Below are positions 14,107 to 21,861 of a stretch of 28,246 nucleotides of DNA, in pieces. The stretch lies in NCBI GenBank assembly GCA_964643965.1, contig CAZXVH010000072.1, positions 1 through 28,246 of the forward strand, in the 5' to 3' direction. The translations under genes and the position numbers were made by a program. This DNA comes from GCA-2746795 sp964643965 (GTDB taxonomy: Bacteria > Chloroflexota > Anaerolineae > Promineifilales > Promineifilaceae). Within the stretch, counting starts at the first letter, position 1. Every line of letters begins with the position of its first letter. The notes beneath the pieces were generated by a model, which saw only the letters and a program-made list of their open reading frames with translations, was not told the origin of the DNA and searched no databases.

Positions 14107-15126
14107 CTATTCCGGATCATAAACCTTGCCCTCTGCTGCCGGTGGCCGGGAACGGCCGCCAAAACCAGCCAGGACAATGATAGTGAGCACATAGGGCAAC
14201 ATGCCTACAAATTGATGGGGGATGAAATCCAGCCCCAGGAATTGGAACTGGGTTTGCACGGCCGAAGCCAGGCCAAATAGCAGCGCCGCGCCCCAGGAGC
14301 CGAGCGGCGTCCATTTGCCAAAAATCATCACCGCCAGGGCAATAAAGCCCCGGCCGTTTGTCATGCCCCGTTCAAAAGAGCCAACCGCTTCCAATGTCAG
14401 GTACGCGCCGGCTAAACCGGCAAATGCTCCGGCCAAAGTAGTATTGACATAACGGGTGACGTTCACGCGAATGCCCACCGTATCGGCGGCGCTGGGATGT
14501 TCACCCACGGCTCGAGTGCGCAGACCCCACACGGTGCGAAAAAGGGCAAACTGTAAAAAGAAAACGAGGAAAATGGTGAGATAGGTGATGGGGGCATTGT
14601 TGAACAGCACCGGGCCAATGAGCGGAATATCGGCCAGGGGACCGAGGGGAATGGGTTGCAGCTTCCCTTTGGTGGTTAGCCCCGAGATATAGAAGAAACT
14701 GGTCAAACCGAGGGCCAACATATTGATGATTGTACCCCCGATAATCTGATCCATTTTGAGAGTGATTGACATCCAGGCCAGGAAAAGGCCTATCAGGGCG
14801 CCCGTGGTGACGCCGACCAACACCGCCACCAACAGATTGCCTATGTATACGTTGACCAGGAAGGCGATGAAAGCGGACATGAGCATCTGGCCTTCGATGC
14901 CGATGTTGATGATGCCGGAGCGTTCACCCACCAGGCCGCACATCGCTCCTAAAACAAGCGGGGTGGATTGGCGCAGGGTGGAAGCATAAACGGCCGTTGC
15001 CTGCTGCGGCCGTAAAATAAAATAAACCACAGCGATAACCGCCACCAGCGCCATGCCAATGATGCCGACGGTGTGGACATTAAAGAAGGAGCGTTTCGTC
15101 GTTGTAGAACTGGTTATTGCAGCCAT
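14107..15126 (-). CDS. ABC transporter permease (BPD_transp_2, YufQ/NupC-like)
   Basis: A 339-residue integral membrane permease with about nine hydrophobic helices. The diagnostic motif is the early APLVLGAMCGLVGERSGIIN-type segment (here from TPLVLGAM), followed by NIGIEGQML, the signature of nucleoside-type BMP-linked permeases, and the cytosolic coupling region RAVGEHPSAADTVGI near 210. It would pair with the next-upstream permease to form the channel. It begins nine bases after that gene's stop with TAAGGA before the ATG, so the two are surely co-transcribed. Confidence 0.92.
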   Translation of the reverse strand: MAAITSSTTTKRSFFNVHTVGIIGMALVAVIAVVYFILRPQQATAVYASTLRQSTPLVLGAMCGLVGERSGIINIGIEGQMLMSAFIAFLVNVYIGNLLVAVLVGVTTGALIGLFLAWMSITLKMDQIIGGTIINMLALGLTSFFYISGLTTKGKLQPIPLGPLADIPLIGPVLFNNAPITYLTIFLVFFLQFALFRTVWGLRTRAVGEHPSAADTVGIRVNVTRYVNTTLAGAFAGLAGAYLTLEAVGSFERGMTNGRGFIALAVMIFGKWTPLGSWGAALLFGLASAVQTQFQFLGLDFIPHQFVGMLPYVLTIIVLAGFGGRSRPPAAEGKVYDPE

Positions 15127-15135
15127 TAAATTTCC

Positions 15136-16242
15136 TTACCCTCCCCAGCCTGTGCTGAGCGTCACCTTATCGTCGTCAACGGCTCGTGATCCTAAAATCT
15201 TACGCACAATCACATCGGCGGAAACAAAGAACAAAATCAAGGCTTGAATGACGCCAATAATCTGGGAGCGAACGCCGGCGTTAAACTGCATCTGGCTGCC
15301 ACCGGCGTCCATAGCGCCCAATAAAAGAGCGGCCGGGATCACGCCCAACGGATTGGTTTTTGCCAGCAAGGCGATAGTAATGCCATCGAAGCCCAAGCCG
15401 ACGTTAAAACCTGGTTGGTAACGACCCACAATGCCTAATGTTTCCACCGCACCGCCCATACCGGCCAAAAAACCGCTGAAAAACATGGTCATGATGATGA
15501 CATTGCCCACCTTAATGCCGGCGTAGAGGGCGGCAGAGGGATTTAAGCCGGTGGTACGAATGGCAAAGCCGTAGGTGGTTTTATACAAAATATAGTAAGT
15601 CAGCACGGCCATCAAACAGGCGAGTAAAAAGCCGGCCGGAATAAAGCCCCAGGTAGGAATAGCGGCCGTTTCCAAAATTTTCGGCGTTCGCGCCACCACC
15701 CCGGTATCTTTCCAGGGACCGTTTGCCAGGTAATCCGTCAGATTCAAGGCGATGTAATTGAGCATAATGGTGGTAATCACTTCATGAGCGCCGGTATAGG
15801 TTTTGAGGGCGCCGGCAATTGCCGCCCATAAAGCGCCGGCCACACTGCCGCCCAAAAGCGCCAATGGCATGTGGATGATAAACGGCAGCCCTTTCAAGGC
15901 AAAACCTAAATAACCGGCCACAATGGCGCCCAAAAGCAATTGTCCATTGCCGCCAATATTGAATAAACCTGCTTTAAACGCAAAAGCAACCGCCAGCCCG
16001 GCAAATACCAGGGGAGTTGCCTTTTCTAAGGTGCGTTGTATCGCTGCCGGGCTGCCCACCGCTCCCTCTACCAGGTCAGCATAAGCAGTCAGGGGATTGG
16101 CGCCAGAAATCCAAATAATAATGCCGCCAATTACCAGCGCCAGGACAACAGACAGTAGCGGCACACTTAACGCTTTCCAGGAACGCTGCCAGATAGCTTT
16201 AAACCGGTTGGCTGCCTCTTGTGACTCTTCATCTGTTGCCAT
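15136..16242 (-). CDS. ABC transporter permease (BPD_transp_2, YufP/NupB-like)
   Basis: A 368-residue membrane protein with a charged cytosolic N-terminus (residues 1-25) and about nine helices. Typical segments are ATPLVFAGLAVAFAFKAGLF and NIGGNGQLLLGA near 75-105, and the coupling helix region IRTTGLNPSAALYAGIKVG near 225-245. It is the first permease of the importer, with AAGGAAA eight bases before the ATG. It is separated from the lipoprotein gene by a 120-bp spacer holding a terminator-like hairpin, which would lower its expression relative to the binding protein. Confidence 0.92.
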   Translation of the reverse strand: MATDEESQEAANRFKAIWQRSWKALSVPLLSVVLALVIGGIIIWISGANPLTAYADLVEGAVGSPAAIQRTLEKATPLVFAGLAVAFAFKAGLFNIGGNGQLLLGAIVAGYLGFALKGLPFIIHMPLALLGGSVAGALWAAIAGALKTYTGAHEVITTIMLNYIALNLTDYLANGPWKDTGVVARTPKILETAAIPTWGFIPAGFLLACLMAVLTYYILYKTTYGFAIRTTGLNPSAALYAGIKVGNVIIMTMFFSGFLAGMGGAVETLGIVGRYQPGFNVGLGFDGITIALLAKTNPLGVIPAALLLGAMDAGGSQMQFNAGVRSQIIGVIQALILFFVSADVIVRKILGSRAVDDDKVTLSTGWGG

Positions 16243-16300
16243 GATGTATTTCCTTGTTGAGCGATTATGTGGCCACGTTTCCCAACTGGCGCTTCTCTAT

Positions 16301-16323
16301 AAAAAGGGCGCGGCGCCTTTTAT
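16301..16323 (-). terminator. attenuating terminator between the lipoprotein and permease genes
   Basis: On the minus strand AAAAGGCGC pairs with GCGCCCTTTT (one bulged C, tiny loop) and runs into TTTTTATAG. It sits in the 120-bp gap after the substrate-binding lipoprotein gene. Such leaky terminators let the abundant binding protein be made in excess of the membrane components. Confidence 0.6.
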
Positions 16324-16362
16324 CAGTACGCCGCACCCCTTATTTACCTGTTTCCCTAAAGA

Positions 16363-17409
16363 TTAGCCGCCGGGATTATAGCCGGTGCTGAGGGAACCAT
16401 CAGCCAAACCGGCCTCGATCTCGGCCAATTTATCTTTAATTTCTTGTGAAATCTGGTCTTCAAAATCATGGAAAGGCGCTAAACCGGCCTTGCCCACGTA
16501 ATTACCGCCGGGGAACGACCCTTCTTTAGACAGTTTCGCCAGGTCAAAAACGCCGGGGGTGATCAGTTTGGTGGCGCTGGAAACGAGGCAAGCGTGTGCT
16601 TCGGGGACGGTTTCCCATTGGTCTGAATCGACGCCAATGCAGAAAGCGCCATCCACGCCGGCCGTTTCAATCAACGCGCCATTACCCGTTTTGCCACCCG
16701 CGCCGAAAATCACATCCGCGCCCTGATCGAGGGCTTGTTTGGCGGTGCTGGCGCCCCATTCCGGGTCGGTGAAAGCCACATCCATGCCACCGGGATGGTA
16801 GGTGGAGATGATTTTGATGTCGCTATTGATATATTCAGCGCCGTTTTCATACCCTTCTTTGAAGGCTACAACCGGCGGAACCAGGTCTGTGCCTAACACG
16901 GCGGCAATGGTGCCGCTTTTAGTGAGCATGGCTGCTAAAGCGCCCGCCTGGAACCCAGCTTGATCTTCGGGGAAGATCAGCCCGGCCAAATTGCCGATGG
17001 CTTCTCCCTGGAATTGATCCACGCCGATGAAGTCAATGTCCGGGTATTTTTGGGCGGCTTCGAGAGTGGCTTCCCCTAAGGCGAAACCGACTGTGACGAT
17101 GACATCATAATTGTTGTTGGCGAACAGATCGATATTAGCGGTGTAATCTTTGGCGTCGCCCGTCTCGATGAATTCGGTTTTCGCGCCAAGTTCGGCGCCA
17201 GCTTGCTTAACGCCTTCCCAGGCGGCCTGGTTGAAGGATTTGTCATCCACTTCGCCTACATCGGTGACCAGACCGACGCAAAATACATCGGCGGAAGCGC
17301 AATCGGCGCTTTCTGCGGCTGATTCAGCAGCGGGTTCAGCCGCGCCACCGCAAGCAGCCAACAGCAGGGCTAAAATCAAAATGGTAAAGAGTACTGTAAA
17401 TTTTTTCAT
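16363..17409 (-). CDS. BMP-family substrate-binding lipoprotein (nucleoside ABC importer)
   Basis: A 348-residue lipoprotein of the BMP/PnrA/Med family that captures nucleosides or a related ligand for import. The N-terminus is a type II signal peptide, basic MKKF then a hydrophobic run ending LLLAAC with the lipidated Cys at 20. An Ala/Glu/Ser-rich tether follows, and the mature domain opens with VFCVGLVTDVGEVDDKSFNQ, the family hallmark (Asp and Asn contact the ribose in PnrA). Other family segments are WEGVKQAG, VIFGAGGKTGNGAL and CIGVDSDQW. AAGGAG lies seven bases before the ATG. It is the first gene of the importer operon and contains no exact AACGGCCGTT. Confidence 0.94.
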   Translation of the reverse strand: MKKFTVLFTILILALLLAACGGAAEPAAESAAESADCASADVFCVGLVTDVGEVDDKSFNQAAWEGVKQAGAELGAKTEFIETGDAKDYTANIDLFANNNYDVIVTVGFALGEATLEAAQKYPDIDFIGVDQFQGEAIGNLAGLIFPEDQAGFQAGALAAMLTKSGTIAAVLGTDLVPPVVAFKEGYENGAEYINSDIKIISTYHPGGMDVAFTDPEWGASTAKQALDQGADVIFGAGGKTGNGALIETAGVDGAFCIGVDSDQWETVPEAHACLVSSATKLITPGVFDLAKLSKEGSFPGGNYVGKAGLAPFHDFEDQISQEIKDKLAEIEAGLADGSLSTGYNPGG

Positions 17410-17716
17410 TTTCTTCTCCTTGAACTGGGTTCTCCGTCCTGATTAACGAGATATTTTAAAAGCAAGATAGTTGCTTTTATGACAATGTGGCTTGTGGGTT
17501 AGTTAAAGTGGCTCAGGCGATAATTCACCTCCATTGGGGTATTATTGAAAACTATTGTAGTAAGCAATAAATTTCTGGCAGATTATATTAGGAATAGCTT
17601 GCATTCGCAACAGCCTTACTGAGCCAGTCGCGCCTGGCACAGGACAAGAGGTATGGGTTTAACCAGATTGTTTTAACCTGTGCCCGGCATTGAATGAAAA
17701 AAGAATGGGTGAGACC
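17410..17716. other. 307-bp divergent intergenic region with BMP leader hairpin
   Basis: This AT-rich region lies between the BMP lipoprotein gene (-) and the M23 peptidase gene (+). Its clearest element is a perfect 8-bp hairpin (AAAAGCAA 17458-17465 with TTGCTTTT 17471-17478, 5-base loop) in the probable 5' leader of the BMP gene, about 50-70 bases before its ATG. It could be an attenuator or a stability stem. I see no recognisable purine riboswitch and no convincing promoter hexamers. Confidence 0.55.
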
Positions 17717-19111
17717 ATGAATAAACAAACGATTTTACGCGGGATAACGGCCGTTTCTCTGCTGCTGCTTTTGTTTTTTGGCTTGCTTTTCGGCCTGGCT
17801 GTCACTCTGGAAACAGAGGAAGAAGCTGTGCCGTTGGCTATGGGCGGCGGCGAGTATGAACTGGACCTGGCGCCTCACCTGACGGAGGCGCAGCGAGCAG
17901 AGATTGAGACGATGCTGTGGCAGAATGAGGCGTGGTTGGCGGAAAACGGCCGTTTACCTGCCCCCGATCTCGCTGCGGATGTTCTTTTTACCTGGCCCCT
18001 GAAAACGGCCGTTGGCTTCACCGATCCTGGTTATCAAGTAGTCACCGGTTACGTGGATCACAACCCTGCTTTTCCCAATCAGCTCCAGGATTATAGCTGT
18101 GGCCAACACACCTATGACGCCAGCAATAGTTACAATCACCAGGGAACCGATTATTTCTTGTGGCCCTTTGGCTGGAACAAAATGGCCGAGGGGACGGTCA
18201 GCGTCGTAGCGGCCGCGCCTGGTATCATCATCGGTAAACGAGACGGCAACGACGACCGCAGCTGCGACTTTAACAGTAACCAGTGGAACGCCGTTTATCT
18301 GCGCCACGCGGATGGGTCAGTCGCCTGGTATGGGCATCTGAAAAATGGCTCGCTTACAGCCAAAGGGATGGGGGACGCCGTGCAGGCCGGGGAATACCTG
18401 GGTCTGGTGGGTAGTTCTGGCAACTCACAGGGGCCGCATTTGCATTTTGAGGTATACCGCGCCTTGCCATACAACAACAGCAACCTGATTGATCCCTATA
18501 GTGGCGCTTGCAACACGCAAATCAGTTCATCCTGGTGGGCCGCGCAGCCCCCTTACCGGGAGCCGGGCATCAATAAGCTCACCACCGGCTTTGCCCCTGT
18601 GGAATTTACAAGCTGCCCTAATCCCACCATCACCAATGAGCGAGGCGCCTTTTCTCCCGGTAATTCAGTGGTTTTCACCACCTATTATCGCAATCAGGTA
18701 CAAAGCGAAACCAGCACCCATACCGTTTACCGGCCGGATGGCTCTCTGTTTGTTTCCTGGCTGGAAAACGGCGGAGATTATACGCTTTCCTGGTGGTGGC
18801 GGGAGTACCAGCTTCCGCCAGATGCGCCCGAAGGGGTATGGGCGTATGAAGTGACCTATCACGGCCAGACTGTCCGCCAGGCGTTTGAGGTGGCGATTGT
18901 CAACAGTTTCCTGCCGATTATCCGCAAGGATTTCACGCCGACGCCTACCTCCACGCCCACCGCCACACCCACCTTGACGCCTACATCTACCCCTACATCT
19001 ACACCCACTTCGACCCCGACCTCAACGCCTACTGCCACAGCGACGGCCGCGTTCACGGCCACCTCTTTAGCCACCTCTTCGCCGGAACCAGGCGTTACGC
19101 TATTGCCCTGA
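17717..19111 (+). CDS. secreted M23-family metallopeptidase with Thr/Pro/Ser tail
   Basis: A 464-residue exported protein. Residues 1-30 are a signal peptide or anchor (TAVSLLLLLFFGLLFGLAV). The LytM/M23 domain (about 130-262) has the zinc ligands H141 and D145 (NHQGTD), H207 (WYGHLKNG) and the catalytic HLHFEV at 241-246, so it should be an active endopeptidase, typically cutting peptidoglycan cross-bridges. A beta-sandwich-like segment follows (about 290-395), then a low-complexity TPTSTPTATPTLT tail. ATG 17717 has GGGTGAG just upstream; in-frame ATG 17705 and TTG 17690 are alternatives. It contains three AACGGCCGTT palindromes. It appears monocistronic. Confidence 0.88.
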   Translation: MNKQTILRGITAVSLLLLLFFGLLFGLAVTLETEEEAVPLAMGGGEYELDLAPHLTEAQRAEIETMLWQNEAWLAENGRLPAPDLAADVLFTWPLKTAVGFTDPGYQVVTGYVDHNPAFPNQLQDYSCGQHTYDASNSYNHQGTDYFLWPFGWNKMAEGTVSVVAAAPGIIIGKRDGNDDRSCDFNSNQWNAVYLRHADGSVAWYGHLKNGSLTAKGMGDAVQAGEYLGLVGSSGNSQGPHLHFEVYRALPYNNSNLIDPYSGACNTQISSSWWAAQPPYREPGINKLTTGFAPVEFTSCPNPTITNERGAFSPGNSVVFTTYYRNQVQSETSTHTVYRPDGSLFVSWLENGGDYTLSWWWREYQLPPDAPEGVWAYEVTYHGQTVRQAFEVAIVNSFLPIIRKDFTPTPTSTPTATPTLTPTSTPTSTPTSTPTSTPTATATAAFTATSLATSSPEPGVTLLP

Positions 19112-19181
19112 GACCCCATGTATTACTGCCTTTTAAATACCAGGTTTTCATGTTCCCCTACTCATCTTTTGTTGATTTTGC

Positions 19182-19218
19182 TTGACTGGTGATGTTTGAT
19201 GTTGTAACATCAAACATC
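19182..19218 (+). promoter_or_regulatory. sigma70-type promoter overlapped by operator palindrome of the toxin-antitoxin operon
   Basis: The -35 TTGACT (19182-19187) and -10 TAACAT (19205-19210) are separated by exactly 17 bases. A perfect 13-bp inverted repeat, GATGTTTGATGTT 19191-19203 and its complement 19206-19218, covers the spacer and the -10. The antitoxin ATG is at 19240 behind GGAGG. This is the expected layout for autorepression by a ribbon-helix-helix antitoxin. Confidence 0.75.
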
Positions 19219-19239
19219 ATAAATGTCGGAGGTAAGAAT

Positions 19240-19467
19240 ATGCGTACAACGGTAGATATTGATGAAGATGTATTATTGGCCGCAAAGGAAATAGCGAAAC
19301 AAAAAGGGATTTCAATGGGAAGGGTTATATCTGATTTAGCCAGAGAGTCGCTTGTGAGAGAGACTGTCGCGTCTATGCGGAATGAGGTCCCCTTATTTCC
19401 TCGCCAGGCAAATGCCAGTGTGGTGACGATGGAACTGGTTAATAAATTACGGGATGAACAAGGATGA
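19240..19467 (+). CDS. VapB-like ribbon-helix-helix antitoxin
   Basis: A 75-residue antitoxin. The N-terminal half (MRTTVDIDEDVLLAAKEIA...ISMGRVISDLARESL) is a ribbon-helix-helix DNA-binding motif that should bind the palindrome just upstream. The C-terminal half (LFPRQ...VVTMELVNKLRDEQG) is the likely toxin-neutralising tail. The GGAGG at 19229-19233 fixes the ATG at 19240 rather than an in-frame earlier one. The stop overlaps the toxin start by 4 bp (ATGA), ensuring coupled synthesis. Confidence 0.87.
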   Translation: MRTTVDIDEDVLLAAKEIAKQKGISMGRVISDLARESLVRETVASMRNEVPLFPRQANASVVTMELVNKLRDEQG

Positions 19468-19907
19468 CAACCTATCTTTTGGATGTTAATGTCTTATTAG
19501 CACTCAGCGATCCCATGCATGTGCATCATGATATTGCCCATAACTGGTTCCGTAATGAAGGCTCCTATAAGTGGGCAACTTGTCCTATAACGGAAAATGG
19601 GTTCGTGCGCGTGGCAAGCCATCCAAGTTACCCAAATCGTCCTGGTGATGCGATGTTTGTATTGACATTATTACGTCGCTTTTGTGCCAGTGCGGGACAT
19701 GAGTTTTGGGCTGAGGATGTTAGTATTATGAATCTTATTACACCGAATTTCGCGCTGACCCATAAGCAAGTAACGGATGTTTATCTGTTGGGACTTGCTG
19801 TTTCAAACGGAGGCAAGCTGGCAACTTTTGATCAGCGTATCCCGATAACGGCCGTTTCTGATGCCTATCACTCGCTCGAATTACTAATTTTGAACGGGCA
19901 GGAGTAG
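19464..19907 (+). CDS. VapC-like PIN-domain ribonuclease toxin
   Basis: A 147-residue PIN domain, the Mg-dependent RNase toxin of VapBC modules; its targets are typically tRNA or rRNA. The acidic active-site set is present: D7 (LLDVNVLLAL), E44 (PITENGFVRV), D105 (KQVTDVYLLGLA) and D123 (LATFDQRI). It is fused to the antitoxin by an ATGA overlap. Its last 24 bp overlap the end of the convergent glycosyltransferase gene. It carries one AACGGCCGTT (19847-19856), so the module appears to share the host motif rather than being a very recent import. Confidence 0.88.
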   Translation: MTTYLLDVNVLLALSDPMHVHHDIAHNWFRNEGSYKWATCPITENGFVRVASHPSYPNRPGDAMFVLTLLRRFCASAGHEFWAEDVSIMNLITPNFALTHKQVTDVYLLGLAVSNGGKLATFDQRIPITAVSDAYHSLELLILNGQE

Positions 19908-21860
19908 AAACGGTTCCCCTGTCTCTGTGATCAGGTTTTGGCAGGGGCCGGGATCGCAGGAATAAGGGTCGAAGATACCGAGGCGAATTTGCGTGTCGGC
20001 GGTCAGGGCAACGGCGAGTGGGTGCTTTTGCAGGATGAGATCTCCTTCTTGCCAGTGGGGCTGCCATAAGTTTTGCGGATCGGCCGTGTCCCACCTGTAA
20101 TCCTCGGCAATTATTTCCCCATTTTCATCTAAAACATGAATGAATAAGCGCAGCGGCTGGCTGATGGGCGCCGTTACTTGCCAATAGCTGATGAGTTCGC
20201 CCAAAACGAGATCTGTGCCGAGGAAGGCGAGTTGGCTGCCGAAGGTGGTATTGGCGGGATTTTGGGGGGTGATGGGGGGCGTGGCGCGTAGGGTATAGCG
20301 CGTATAGGTATCAGTGATGGCGCGTTCTGCGCTCCAGTTTTCTAATTGTTTCACGAAAAAGGGATCAAGGGGTAGGGTGGTGGGATGGAAGATATTGGCC
20401 CCTGTTTTCCCCTCAATCTTGGGGATAACCAACGTATAAATTATGTCATCTCCCGGCTGCAACCCAAAGGCGCTGAGGGAGATGTCATCACGGCGCAAAT
20501 AAAGCGCCATAGTCGAGAGATCCATGGTATCAGGCGACCAGCCGCCGACGGACACGGCAACGGCCGTTTCATCCTCATCAATCACCTTACCAATATCGCG
20601 CAAGGCAGTTTGCCAGACGAAGGAAACATCGCCACTCTGGGGCCAGAGTACGAAGATCATCCAGGCAGTCCAGGACGCATAAATGAGGCCAAAAATCAGT
20701 AGTACGATGGTACTGATTTTGGCTATGCCTGTGGATAGTTGGGGGATAACTGTGGATAACTGGGGGATATTGTGTATAACTTTGCTGATGATCAAGGCTG
20801 GAAAGATACCTAAAACAGGCAGCAGGTTGATCAGGCGGATGGCGCTGGGGGCGTTGATGGTGACTAAACTGGGGATAACGGCCGTTGCCAGCCACAACAA
20901 TAAAAAGCCATACCGGGCATCTCGCCAGCGCCACAAACAGAGGGGCAAACTCAGGTAAAATAAGAGCGCCACAACCGGGCCAAAGACGGGCATTCCAGCC
21001 ACGCCTTGCCGCCAAAGGGGATCGCCGACAAAGCCAAACATGGCTAAAATTTTGAGTGCGTTTGTCAGCACCGGACGCCAGTCGCCAGCCCGCAGCGCCC
21101 GCAGCGGCGCATCCAATTCTGAGATGCGAAATTCTGAGCCGGGATTGTTCAGCAAATAGAAGGTCAACGGCGCGGCCACGACAGCAAACAAGAAAGCAAA
21201 TAACGCCACGCCTCGCCAGCGCCTCTTAAACATCCGCCAATGAAAAAGCGCTAAATAGGCCACAAACAGCCCATAAAAAATAGGCACGGCGCGGGCGGCC
21301 ATGTAGGTGTACAAACTTAATCCGGCGAAGAGACCGGCGAGGACAAATGAATGATTCGCTTTTTTGGACGCCCAGCCGCGCCACCAAAAGTAGGCGGATA
21401 AACCAGAGAAAACGGGCAGAGTGATAGCCCGCAGTCCCAGGCGGCTGTAAAACACGGGGAAAAAGAGAACGGCCGTGATCCCCATCGCCACTATCCCCAC
21501 CTGCCAGCCGAACAACTTCCGCGCCAGCACAAAACTGACTGCGACCCCAATCAACCCCAGATAAGACGAGGCCAGCCGCAAGGCCAGAGCATTGTCGCCG
21601 ATGAGCGCTACCAGCAGCGCTTGCCAGTAATGGTAACCCGCCTCATGGCCGTAAGCGCGGGTAAAATAAATGGCGTGTTCGCCCGACAAAATCAGCCGGT
21701 CGATGAGCCAGTTGGCAACCTCATCATGCTCGATTCCAGGCGGAGAAATTTGGGTGATGCCCACCAGTCTCAAGGCAGCAGCAACAAGCAGGATGCCCAC
21801 GAGAACCCAAATGAAGGATGATCCTCTGCGTCTCTGCGCCTCTGTGTTAAAGTTTTTCAT
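19884..21860 (-). CDS. GT39/ArnT-like membrane glycosyltransferase
   Basis: A 658-residue integral membrane GT-C glycosyltransferase that would transfer a sugar from a polyprenyl-phosphate donor on the outer face of the membrane. About eleven helices span residues 15-400, and the first extracellular loop has the acidic catalytic motif around D46-E47 (PGIEHDEVANW). The C-terminal 240 residues are a soluble beta-rich domain. The N-terminal NTEAQRRRG is encoded by a widespread repeat, so the true start may differ. It begins one base after the stop of the YfhO-flippase gene, giving coupled translation, and its tail overlaps the toxin gene. Donor and acceptor are unknown. Confidence 0.85.
   Translation of the reverse strand: MKNFNTEAQRRRGSSFIWVLVGILLVAAALRLVGITQISPPGIEHDEVANWLIDRLILSGEHAIYFTRAYGHEAGYHYWQALLVALIGDNALALRLASSYLGLIGVAVSFVLARKLFGWQVGIVAMGITAVLFFPVFYSRLGLRAITLPVFSGLSAYFWWRGWASKKANHSFVLAGLFAGLSLYTYMAARAVPIFYGLFVAYLALFHWRMFKRRWRGVALFAFLFAVVAAPLTFYLLNNPGSEFRISELDAPLRALRAGDWRPVLTNALKILAMFGFVGDPLWRQGVAGMPVFGPVVALLFYLSLPLCLWRWRDARYGFLLLWLATAVIPSLVTINAPSAIRLINLLPVLGIFPALIISKVIHNIPQLSTVIPQLSTGIAKISTIVLLIFGLIYASWTAWMIFVLWPQSGDVSFVWQTALRDIGKVIDEDETAVAVSVGGWSPDTMDLSTMALYLRRDDISLSAFGLQPGDDIIYTLVIPKIEGKTGANIFHPTTLPLDPFFVKQLENWSAERAITDTYTRYTLRATPPITPQNPANTTFGSQLAFLGTDLVLGELISYWQVTAPISQPLRLFIHVLDENGEIIAEDYRWDTADPQNLWQPHWQEGDLILQKHPLAVALTADTQIRLGIFDPYSCDPGPCQNLITETGEPFLLLPVQN
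21823..21848. repeat. dispersed repeat forming the N-terminus of the GT39 gene
   Basis: The minus strand reads AACACAGAGGCGCAGAGACG and then CAGAGG, a stock repeat seen beside many genes in environmental bacteria. Here it lies inside the coding frame and gives NTEAQRRRG (residues 5-13). It is an unusual case of an intergenic-type repeat captured by a gene start. Confidence 0.6.
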
Positions 21861-21861
21861 G

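Noticed and set aside
18946..19080. Thr/Pro/Ser tail of the M23 peptidase as a separate tandem-repeat element
   Set aside because: It is in frame and typical of secreted-protein linkers in this kind of organism; no independent element is needed.
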